Assembly (NCBI GenBank): GCA_945872225.1
Contig: CAMBZK010000028.1
Location: 1 to 10,259, forward strand
Reading direction: 5' to 3'
DNA: 10,259 bases
Source: a candidate division TM6 bacterium UASB124
GTDB lineage: Bacteria; Babelota; Babeliae; Babelales; RVW-14
Shown: positions 1 through 6,041 of the stretch, one piece after another
How positions within the stretch are numbered: position 1 is the stretch's first letter
Layout of the letters: every line of letters starts with the position of its first letter
Position numbers and translations under genes: made by a program
The notes under the pieces: model-generated
What the model was told of the DNA's origin: nothing
Databases searched by the model: none
What the model saw: only the letters and a program-made list of their open reading frames with translations

Positions 1-654
1 CGAAGATCCTTCCCAACCAACAGAAAGCACGGGGTCGCCAATACTCAGATCGCGGCGCACATCATTGGTCAGTGGCTTAAAGCCATTTTCAGTCATGATC
101 AGTGGCAATGAATTAGCAATAAAATCATTAATATTTTGGCTTAGGGCTACATCGCTACCTTTTTTAGTAAGTTTAATCTCGCTAACACTGAGCTTGCTAA
201 ATGGCACGTATGCTTGAGCGTATAACCCATAAAAAATAGGGGCTCTTGCATCAAGCGAAACATCGGTCGTGCTGAAGCGACCACCTACTTCCACTGTCCC
301 ATCCTCAGCAGCTACACGTGCTGCCAAGTTACGCCAGAGCCCAGTTGTAGGATGCCAAAATTGACTCGTCACGGTTTTACCAGCTAAATCAGAAGCATTC
401 AAATTGCTACCCAGCCTGAGTAAATCAAACGCCCCGTAGGCATTAAATAACGCCGTTTTATTTTCATGACCATCGAACGCATCACGCGTACCACCGCTAG
501 CAACACGCAGCGCCACCTGCACTGGTTTTTGTTTATCAAGGTGGCGTGGGAGATCTGGCAGCATGCCAGCGCGATAGAATACCTGGGTGTCTAGCGCCAA
601 CACACCTGGTACTAGAATACAACATGCAAAAGCACGTAAAAATAATTGTTTCAT
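1..654 (-). CDS. Exported, probably outer-membrane protein, N-terminal part (runs off the left edge)
   Basis: An open frame runs leftward from an ATG at 654 to the window edge: 218 codons with no stop, so the C-terminus is missing. The first 20 residues form a clear Sec signal peptide: MKQLF with Lys2 and Arg7, a hydrophobic core, and a predicted cut after VLA (residues 18-20). The mature part has no membrane helices. It alternates polar and hydrophobic residues with aromatics, for example around residues 124-160 (GGRFSTT, then APIFYGLYAQAYVPF), which suits beta strands of a barrel or surface protein. The start is preceded by a modest AGGTAGAG ribosome site. It lies 69 bases downstream of cutA on the same strand and may be co-transcribed with it. 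I do not recognise the family; an outer-membrane or periplasmic location is inferred from signal peptide and composition only. Confidence 0.75.
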   Translation of the reverse strand, partial: MKQLFLRAFACCILVPGVLALDTQVFYRAGMLPDLPRHLDKQKPVQVALRVASGGTRDAFDGHENKTALFNAYGAFDLLRLGSNLNASDLAGKTVTSQFWHPTTGLWRNLAARVAAEDGTVEVGGRFSTTDVSLDARAPIFYGLYAQAYVPFSKLSVSEIKLTKKGSDVALSQNINDFIANSLPLIMTENGFKPLTNDVRRDLSIGDPVLSVGWEGSS

Positions 655-723
655 GCTCTCTACCTTTTTGAAAAATTAATGCTTTTAGTACACGTACCAG
701 CACGCCAACAATGACACTAGTTG

Positions 724-1035
724 CTAGGCACATTCACGTATAAGCCACTGTCCAAACGAATCGGTTACTTCAACATTTGCTTGAGAAATACAAGGGATAT
801 CATATTCATGTAAATCTTGCAAAAAATGCACTGCCTTTGCAGCACATTCATGCACTGTTTTAAACAAAACAACAACTTCACCTACCTGCTTAATCCCGCC
901 ATCCTGACGAAATACGCGCTCGGTGGGAAACAAGTTAGCACAAGCAACCAGCTTTTGCTCGATGAGCATATCAATTGCCTGTATCGCTTGCTCATGTAAT
1001 CCAAAAGTAACATATAAAAATACGACCTCTTGCAT
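724..1035 (-). CDS. cutA: CutA1-family divalent-cation tolerance protein
   Basis: 103 residues, the usual CutA1 length. Family hallmarks are in order: a first beta strand VVFLYVTF (residues 4-11), VACANLFP (30-37), the hydrophobic strand EVVVLFKT (53-60), LHEYDIPCI (75-83, matching the common LHPYEVPEI), and a C-terminal QWL. CutA1 proteins are small, very stable trimers with a ferredoxin-like fold. They were named from copper-tolerance genetics, but their biochemical role is unsettled. I chose the internal ATG at 1035 over an upstream ATG at 1080: the protein then starts just before the first family strand, and AAAGGGA lies about six bases upstream. There is no signal peptide, so the protein is cytoplasmic. 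The stop lies 69 bases before the exported-protein gene on the same strand. Confidence 0.9.
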   Translation of the reverse strand: MQEVVFLYVTFGLHEQAIQAIDMLIEQKLVACANLFPTERVFRQDGGIKQVGEVVVLFKTVHECAAKAVHFLQDLHEYDIPCISQANVEVTDSFGQWLIRECA

Positions 1036-1177
1036 AGCATGTCCCTTTCGCTCGTTTACCAAAATAATTTCATCACGCATTTAATTTGATTGACAATCGA
1101 ACATTTTGACTCAAGAATGATTAATGTTACTACAGTCTGTGATAAAATTATATATAAACCTGACTAGGAGAGATGTC

Positions 1178-1453
1178 ATGATTTTTAACATTTTGATCGT
1201 GCTACTGGTAACATGTTTTGCAACTATAACAACCCCAAGCAACGTCTTTGCTGTGAATAACGACGTTACCATTGAAAATGCCTCACTAGTTGGCGATGAT
1301 TCGGATGATTCTGCTCAAGGGATGCCAGACGGCGATGTTGATAATGACGATGATGATGATGATGCAGAGCTTGTCTCATATGACCCTGCAGCTAGAGAGC
1401 ATACGTTCAATTTCGATGGCGACCATGACGATGATGATGACGACAGGATTTAA
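1178..1453 (+). CDS. Small exported Asp-rich protein
   Basis: 91 residues starting at ATG 1178, with AGGAG at 1166-1170 seven bases upstream. The first 25 residues form a hydrophobic leader ending in VFA, a plausible signal-peptidase site, although the leader start MIFNIL lacks the usual positive charge. The remaining 66 residues contain 23 Asp and 3 Glu, including two runs of six Asp (residues 57-62 and 84-89). A longer frame starting at 1124 would add an Arg pair before the leader but has no comparable ribosome site. Asp tracts like these often bind calcium or other divalent cations or make a disordered acidic tail; that is inference. The gene is monocistronic: it is bounded upstream by divergent cutA and downstream by a strong terminator. 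I do not recognise a family. Confidence 0.7.
   Translation: MIFNILIVLLVTCFATITTPSNVFAVNNDVTIENASLVGDDSDDSAQGMPDGDVDNDDDDDDAELVSYDPAAREHTFNFDGDHDDDDDDRI
1346..1363 (+). repeat. GAY codon run encoding six Asp
   Basis: GAC followed by five GAT codons forms a short trinucleotide run inside the Asp-rich protein (residues 57-62). A second run, of three GAT flanked by GAC, encodes six Asp at 1427-1444. Such runs can change length by slippage without breaking the frame. Confidence 0.75.
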
Positions 1454-1496
1454 CTGCTTGTCCAAGCGCTCTTAGCTTTTGCTTGTTTTTAAAGTT

Positions 1497-1546
1497 AGCC
1501 ACTTGCACAAACCTCTTCCAGCGAAAGATGTGCAGGTGGCTTTTTT
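1497..1546 (+). terminator. Rho-independent terminator after the Asp-rich gene
   Basis: A 13-base stem pairs AGCCACTTGCACA (1497-1509) with TGTGCAGGTGGCT (1529-1541), including one G-U pair. The loop is 19 bases and the stem runs into six T. It starts 43 bases after the stop at 1453. No T-run follows on the other strand, so it acts in the plus direction. Confidence 0.9.
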
Positions 1547-1587
1547 CTTATCTCTTTCAAGCAATACACAATGGTGATTACGCAACA

Positions 1588-1638
1588 GCTGATCTTATTG
1601 CTGAGAGGCGGTCCTAAATAACTGCCAAGAAAATCAGC
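1588..1638 (+). other. Nested hairpin with alternative pairing partners
   Basis: GGCGGT (1607-1612) pairs with ACTGCC (1621-1626) over an eight-base loop, with one G-U pair. Outside it, GCTGA (1600-1604) pairs with TCAGC (1634-1638). A competing exact partner GCTGAT lies at 1588-1593 for ATCAGC (1633-1638), so two mutually exclusive folds are possible. This may be an untranslated leader structure for the 1793 gene or chance complementarity; short arms make chance plausible. Confidence 0.3.
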
Positions 1639-1703
1639 CCCCCTACTCTTATACCGTATCCTTCATGCTCAATCCACTCATGCAGGCCCAGGTTAAAACC
1701 CAA

Positions 1704-1733
1704 TCACTGAGGGATCAGTGGCTTGCCTTTTTG
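1704..1733 (+). terminator. Weak hairpin with T-rich tail, possible attenuator
   Basis: CACTGA (1705-1710) pairs with TCAGTG (1715-1720) around the tetraloop GGGA, extended by one T-G pair. A five-T run begins seven bases after the stem. The stem is short and the T-run is displaced, so it is at best a weak terminator or attenuator 60 bases ahead of the 1793 start. Confidence 0.3.
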
Positions 1734-1792
1734 CACAAAAAGAGTATCCTTGCGATCCCTTATAAATTATTACCACCAAGGAAGGACATCTT

Positions 1793-2602
1793 ATGAATAA
1801 ACGTTTTTTAGTTTTTATGCTCTTTGGATTAATCCTCACAGAAGCAACGCAAGCAGCAATTATGGGTGGTGGAAGCGCCGGCGCAGGATCATCTGCTTCC
1901 CCTCGTAGAAGTCCAAGAAGAGGGACCCCTCAAACCGCCCCATCAACCATAACTCACACAACGCCACTAACCCCTAGCCATGGTGGTAGGAATTTGTCTA
2001 CAAGAACCAAAAAGAAACCACGAATGAATCGGCTTCAATTTGACCGCGCTATGACCGAAGTGCTAGATGCGAGTCTGACAAGAGCGCCGTTGATCAATGG
2101 AAGAATGCACTTAAATGGTGTGTTGCTTAGCGAACAGCGAGTTGCTTACAATTACCCATATAATTTACGCCCACGAGTTACAAGCTATCGTAGCACATCA
2201 CCTAATACCTGTGGCGGCAATGGTAACGCTCTTGGCAAGAAGCAAAAAAATGTTTTTCAACACGTAGTCCCTTTAAAAACAATCCTTGATGTAATTAAAC
2301 AAGGTGAAGCGTTCACATTCGCTAAAGACGGTAAAGTATTTCTCGAAATTATTTGCGATGCACAACTGCTAAGCAATGACCCTGTCATTCAATCATGGCT
2401 CGCTGATTATAGCGAGATTAGATTAACCTTTGGCTACCCTCATGATTCATTAGAAACTACAAACCCCTTCTTGTTATTTCATGCACGAGGAGAAAAAATA
2501 TCTACCCGAAATCGTGACCTTGTTCCAGCTATAGGGGCATACCCATATATTGACGAGACTGTATGTTCTGACGGCCCTGTGCTACGCTTTCATTTGCCGT
2601 AG
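1793..2602 (+). CDS. Exported protein with basic Ser/Pro/Arg-rich linker and unrecognised C-terminal domain
   Basis: 269 residues; ATG 1793 has an AAGGAAGG ribosome site at 1778-1785. Residues 1-21 are a Sec signal peptide (MNKRF, hydrophobic core, cut after TQA). Residues 22-80 are Gly/Ser/Pro/Thr-rich and basic (SPRRSPRR at 36-43, RTKKKPR at 71-77), so probably disordered. Residues 82-269 look globular. A conspicuous segment, FQHVVPLKTILDVI (155-168), is followed by two beta-like stretches (FTFAKDGKVFLEIICDA 174-190 and EIRLTFGYP 208-216). Three Cys lie in the mature part (140, 188, 258). I do not recognise the family. HVVP is faintly reminiscent of the HHxVP of HNH-type nucleases, but no other motif supports that. 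It is followed 35 bases later by rnpA and may share its transcript. The modular layout would suit an exported effector or envelope protein; this is inference. Confidence 0.75.
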   Translation: MNKRFLVFMLFGLILTEATQAAIMGGGSAGAGSSASPRRSPRRGTPQTAPSTITHTTPLTPSHGGRNLSTRTKKKPRMNRLQFDRAMTEVLDASLTRAPLINGRMHLNGVLLSEQRVAYNYPYNLRPRVTSYRSTSPNTCGGNGNALGKKQKNVFQHVVPLKTILDVIKQGEAFTFAKDGKVFLEIICDAQLLSNDPVIQSWLADYSEIRLTFGYPHDSLETTNPFLLFHARGEKISTRNRDLVPAIGAYPYIDETVCSDGPVLRFHLP

Positions 2603-2637
2603 TCCAGCCTAACTATTAATTAAAATTGAGATTTGCC

Positions 2638-2970
2638 ATGCAACCGCCATTCAGAGAACTTTTTTCATTTCACCCCACTGAAGTTAAAAGCGCCTTTGCT
2701 GTCGCGGTTGCCCTTGGCTATGGACCAGGCTTTAAACTTATCAAAGCTCCCAGCAGCTGTAATCACAGCAAGCTTTTAGTTGTAACGCCTCGCGCAAGCG
2801 GCAAAGCTCACGACCGTAATTTGATTCGTCGGCGAGCCAAGGCAATTTTTTATGAGCATGCATTGCATGAAAAACCAGCGATTTTTATCTTGCTGGTAAA
2901 TAAACGTGGAACAGGCGCATCATTTGATTCGCTCAAGTCATTCTTGCTCAAACACATTTGTTCTAAATAA
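2638..2970 (+). CDS. rnpA: Ribonuclease P protein component
   Basis: 110 residues from ATG 2638, with GAGA about six bases upstream. An in-frame TTG at 2626 would add four residues but has no ribosome site. RnpA binds RNase P RNA and the 5' leader of pre-tRNA, allowing tRNA 5' maturation. The diagnostic RNA-binding segment is present: KLLVVTPRASGKAHDRN (residues 45-61) followed by LIRRRAKAIFYE, corresponding to the usual VSKKVGKAVVRNRIKRRLRE. A C-terminal strand AIFILLV (81-87) and a final helix complete the fold. The N-terminus is divergent: the usual Phe-rich substrate groove motif is only loosely seen in FRELFSFHPTEV (5-16). The neighbour yidD begins 17 bases after the stop, matching the common rnpA-yidD pairing. 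rpmH, normally just upstream, is absent. Confidence 0.85.
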   Translation: MQPPFRELFSFHPTEVKSAFAVAVALGYGPGFKLIKAPSSCNHSKLLVVTPRASGKAHDRNLIRRRAKAIFYEHALHEKPAIFILLVNKRGTGASFDSLKSFLLKHICSK

Positions 2971-2987
2971 TAAAGGGCCCACGCACG

Positions 2988-3209
2988 ATGAGCCCTTTAG
3001 CTTTTATCTACCAAACCTTACGGCCATTGCTTGGCCTTGCCACCTGCATCTACCCCCAGAGCTGCGGTAGATACGCACTCGAGCTTTTAGAAACAAAGCC
3101 ACTCTGGAAAAGTATACCCATGATCGCATGGCGCCTTATCAGCTGCAATCCGATCACGGGCATTATTCGCCATATCCAGTTTAAACGCGCCCTACGCGAA
3201 CTCGAATAA
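2988..3209 (+). CDS. yidD: YidD membrane-protein insertion efficiency factor
   Basis: 73 residues, typical for YidD. The family signature is visible: IYQTLRPLLG (residues 7-16), then the Cys-containing segment TCIYPQSCGRYALELLE (19-35, matching the usual CRYYPSCSEYALEAI), then WRLISCNPITG (48-58, matching RLxRCxPxxxGG). Three Cys are at 20, 26 and 53. YidD is a small membrane-associated protein that assists YidC-dependent insertion of inner-membrane proteins. AAAGGG at 2972-2977 is the ribosome site, somewhat distant from the ATG. It follows rnpA by 17 bases, as in many bacteria, but yidC does not follow. Its last 29 bases overlap the 3' end of the convergent M16 peptidase gene. Confidence 0.9.
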   Translation: MSPLAFIYQTLRPLLGLATCIYPQSCGRYALELLETKPLWKSIPMIAWRLISCNPITGIIRHIQFKRALRELE

Positions 3210-5937
3210 AATTATCCGTTTGCACGTAACGAGCAACCAAGGCATTGACTTCATCTAGGGTTAAAGCATGCACCCGCTGTAGCACCTTGTCGTAATAATT
3301 AGCATCAAGATCAAGCATATGCACGCTACCTACAAGCCGACCAATTTGATCATTATTTGCAACTAAATCTATGAGGTCTTTCTCATATGAATTCTTAGCA
3401 GCATCAAGCTCACGAAGGGTCACCCCGTTCGCTGCAAGCTCAGCAAAGCACTTATAAATCTCAACCTCTGCTAGTGCAACGTTCTCTGGGTTAACAATAG
3501 CCCCGGCATAGTCATAGCCAGCGTTTTTACGCGCTCTTGCAGCAAACTCACCAAAGCAGTAATAAAAAAGCCCCGTTTGCTCACGAATTTTATACAAACG
3601 AGAGCCAATTGAGTTAAAGCAAATATAGTTTAGTATGCGCAGTGGCACATAATCTGGATCGTAGACCTTGACGGGTGACTGCTTGCCATACATCACCACA
3701 ACTTGATCTCTGGTCATGGTGCAATCGATATTTTCAGCAACTGTTTGCTTGTACTCAAGACGAGGAGCTGGCAACCGCACACCAGTTTCGAGCTTGCCAA
3801 AATAACACCGCACTAAATGCTCCATCTCATCAACATCAAATGATCCTGCAACCGAGACAACCATATTTTCTGCCGTCACATACTGCGCGTGCAATGCACG
3901 TAGTGATGCAGCCGTACAACTTGCCACATCACTAATCGCGTCATCAAAGGTCCATGCGTATGCTTGATCTTTGTACAAAGCATTTTTCAATAACCGTCCA
4001 GCAGTATCTTTTGCATCATCTTTAGAACGTTGAAGCGAGTCAATATCAATCTTTTTAAGCTTTTCGAGCGCATCTTTAGCAAACGTTGGCTGAGTAAGCA
4101 CTTGTACAAAGCGATCAAGAAGCACCGCAAAATCAGCGGTTAAGCACGAAAGAACAGCCCCTTTAATGCCAAAATCAAATGAGGCACCACGCTGTTCAAA
4201 GAAATCTACCGTCGCTTTTTTGCTACTACCCTTTGTACCTTCAAGGAGCATGTTCATCATAAGCCCAAATGACATTCCCTCACGAGCCGACGCAAAAAAT
4301 TCGGCATCTTTAAAGCTAGCAACAATGCTCACCATTGGGGCATGATGCAGCGGAACAAGCAATACGGTAAGGCCATTTGCTAACACTACTGTTTTTTCTG
4401 GCCTAGGAAACGTAAAGGTTAATGGTGCAGGCGCTGGAAAATTCGCGGCAGCACGAGGCTCTTCAACGGGCGTGGTTCGAACATGGCGCGCCAAGATTTT
4501 TTGATCAAGTGCGTCTGATTGCTCTTTCATCTGTTGGCGTAGCGCTTTTTTATCGGTAGGCAAGGGCAAGACTTCTGCTTGATTTGCTAAAAATGGGTCT
4601 AGATAAGCTGTTGCAAAATCCTGAACCTCTTGGCTCGTAATCGCATTATAGCGATTTACGCGATTGAAAAGATACAGCTCATCGCCTGTTGCAAAGTATG
4701 AATGCAACCAATCACTCACCAAGCCATTAAACCGAAGCATTTTTTCAAAGAAATCTACCTTTTTTGTTTTGGCAATACGTGCTAGATCAACGTCGGTTAC
4801 GCCTTTTAGGGCCAATTTTGTTAACTCTTCTTTAATCAGATGGATACATGCCTCTTTTTTACCAGGCAACGGCTCTAATAGAACAAAGAACACCCCAGCT
4901 TCCATCATTTTTAGTGCATAGACAGAAACGGATGCAGCAACCTTGTGCTCATCAACCAACGTGCGATGCAAGCGGCCAGAATGACCAGCACCCAAAACTG
5001 CCTCAAGCACTGAAACCACTAACTCTTGTTTATCTTTTAGCCCAGGGATGGACCAATACAGCGCAACATGCTCACTTTTTACATCTTCATAAAAGCGCGT
5101 GTTGTGCACAGCAAGCTCTGTATGCGGCGAAGGAAACACCGTACGCAATGCCTCAGTCGTTGGTGCAGGCGTATCAAATAAACGTGCCACTTCTGCCAAG
5201 GCTTCTTCTGCATCAATATCGCCAACAATAAACAACGTTGCTCGGTCGGAGCGATAATACTTTTTATAGAACGATTTTACTTGGTCTGCCGTAAGCGTTA
5301 GTAAATCATCTTTAAAGCCAATAGTTGGCATATGGTATGGATGATTTGGTGGAAATGATAACTCTAATGCTTTTAACAGAAGAACTTTCCAGTAGTTATC
5401 TTTATTCATCTTAAGCTCTTGCACCACGGCCTTAACCTCTGAGGCAAGATGCTGTGGATCGAAGCGCACGTTGTGCATGCAATCTGCAAGAATTTCTAGA
5501 AACGGCTTCCAATTATTTTTATTGGCTTCGAAATAATAACTGGTTACATCAAGCGAGGTAAATGCGTTGTAGCTAGCGCCGTATTTACGAGCAATGGTAT
5601 CAATATCAGTCTCAGAGAGCGTATCGGTACCCTTAAAAATCATATGCTCAACTAAATGGGCAAGCCCTCGCTCCCCAAATTCTTCAACATACGACCCAAC
5701 ATCATAGGCCATCTGAACAAGCACCTTTGGCATCGCATCGTTGTGGTACACAATAGCATGCATCCCATTTGGCAATACGCGCTTGGTAATCTTATCTTTC
5801 GGAGCGGTAAATAACGACTCAGTCGCCTTAAGTGATGGCTTCTTTTGTTTTACATATGCCCAGTATGCCGCCATAAGCAAACTGCAACAGGCAATAAAGA
5901 GCAGTACTATTTTAATTTTTGTGCTCAGTAATTCCAT
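3181..5937 (-). CDS. Membrane-anchored two-domain M16 (insulinase/pitrilysin family) zinc peptidase
   Basis: 918 residues from the ATG at 5937, where GAGGG lies eight bases upstream. A longer frame to 6036 lacks a ribosome site and would cross the divergent promoter region. Residues 8-29 form one hydrophobic segment after a short basic start, an uncleaved signal anchor or signal peptide, placing the enzyme outside the cytoplasm. The N-terminal M16 domain carries the inverted zinc motif HLVEH (His94, Glu97, His98) with the third ligand Glu174, 76 residues after His98, in EVKAVVQE. LPNG (55-58) starts the domain. The C-terminal half repeats the fold (VLANGLTVLLVP), but the zinc site is replaced by GMSFGLMMNMLLEGT, so it is non-catalytic, as is usual for the family. 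Such enzymes form a clamshell that degrades peptides or misfolded protein. PqqL-like enzymes have a similar length; the substrate is unknown. Confidence 0.9.
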   Translation of the reverse strand: MELLSTKIKIVLLFIACCSLLMAAYWAYVKQKKPSLKATESLFTAPKDKITKRVLPNGMHAIVYHNDAMPKVLVQMAYDVGSYVEEFGERGLAHLVEHMIFKGTDTLSETDIDTIARKYGASYNAFTSLDVTSYYFEANKNNWKPFLEILADCMHNVRFDPQHLASEVKAVVQELKMNKDNYWKVLLLKALELSFPPNHPYHMPTIGFKDDLLTLTADQVKSFYKKYYRSDRATLFIVGDIDAEEALAEVARLFDTPAPTTEALRTVFPSPHTELAVHNTRFYEDVKSEHVALYWSIPGLKDKQELVVSVLEAVLGAGHSGRLHRTLVDEHKVAASVSVYALKMMEAGVFFVLLEPLPGKKEACIHLIKEELTKLALKGVTDVDLARIAKTKKVDFFEKMLRFNGLVSDWLHSYFATGDELYLFNRVNRYNAITSQEVQDFATAYLDPFLANQAEVLPLPTDKKALRQQMKEQSDALDQKILARHVRTTPVEEPRAAANFPAPAPLTFTFPRPEKTVVLANGLTVLLVPLHHAPMVSIVASFKDAEFFASAREGMSFGLMMNMLLEGTKGSSKKATVDFFEQRGASFDFGIKGAVLSCLTADFAVLLDRFVQVLTQPTFAKDALEKLKKIDIDSLQRSKDDAKDTAGRLLKNALYKDQAYAWTFDDAISDVASCTAASLRALHAQYVTAENMVVSVAGSFDVDEMEHLVRCYFGKLETGVRLPAPRLEYKQTVAENIDCTMTRDQVVVMYGKQSPVKVYDPDYVPLRILNYICFNSIGSRLYKIREQTGLFYYCFGEFAARARKNAGYDYAGAIVNPENVALAEVEIYKCFAELAANGVTLRELDAAKNSYEKDLIDLVANNDQIGRLVGSVHMLDLDANYYDKVLQRVHALTLDEVNALVARYVQTDNFIRVRVGRV

Positions 5938-6041
5938 AACTCTAACCCTCATGTTGTGACAAATAGTCGTAAATATGTTACAAATTAGTGTAACAATGTT
6001 AACAATAGCCTCTATTCTACCTAAAAATTTTAGCAAAAAGC
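5938..6041. promoter_or_regulatory. Divergent promoter region with inverted repeats
   Basis: This is the 104-base gap between the peptidase and heptosyltransferase starts. It contains TGTTACA and TGTAACA separated by six bases (5976-5995, perfect 7-base arms), the palindrome TGTTAACA (5997-6004) and TTGTGACAA (5954-5962, symmetrical around one base). For the plus strand, GTAACA (5990-5995) and TATTCT (6013-6018) are 17 bases apart, a weak -35/-10 pair overlapping the right arm of the large repeat. On the minus strand TAGAAT (6014-6019) is a good -10 match but lacks a spaced -35. The symmetry suggests a repressor site; this is inference. Confidence 0.4.

Larger units (their letters stand above)
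1454..1792. other. 339-base gene-free stretch with terminator and hairpins
   Basis: I see no convincing coding region, tRNA or known riboswitch here. It holds the strong terminator of the Asp-rich gene (1497-1546), nested complementary segments at 1588-1638, a short hairpin at 1704-1721 followed by a T-rich stretch, and the leader of the next gene. An A/T-rich TATAAAT at 1761-1767 could be a -10 element for the 1793 gene, but no well-spaced -35 accompanies it. Confidence 0.6.

Noticed and set aside
1081..1148. Promoter for the Asp-rich gene from TTGACA (1090) or TTGACT (1106)
   Set aside because: Neither has a good -10 at 16-18 bases; the A/T-rich GATAAAATTATATATAA is badly spaced, so no confident promoter was listed.
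1454..1792. tRNA, SRP RNA or other known RNA gene in the long gap
   Set aside because: No T-loop motif, no SRP GNRA-type core and no recognisable conserved RNA element were found.
2266..2310. HNH-type nuclease reading of the QHVVP segment
   Set aside because: Only one His and no downstream Asn/His pair in the expected pattern; similarity is limited to a few residues.
5938..6036. 33-residue N-terminal extension of the M16 peptidase
   Set aside because: No ribosome site precedes it, it crosses the divergent regulatory region, and the ATG at 5937 has GAGGG and starts just before the anchor segment.
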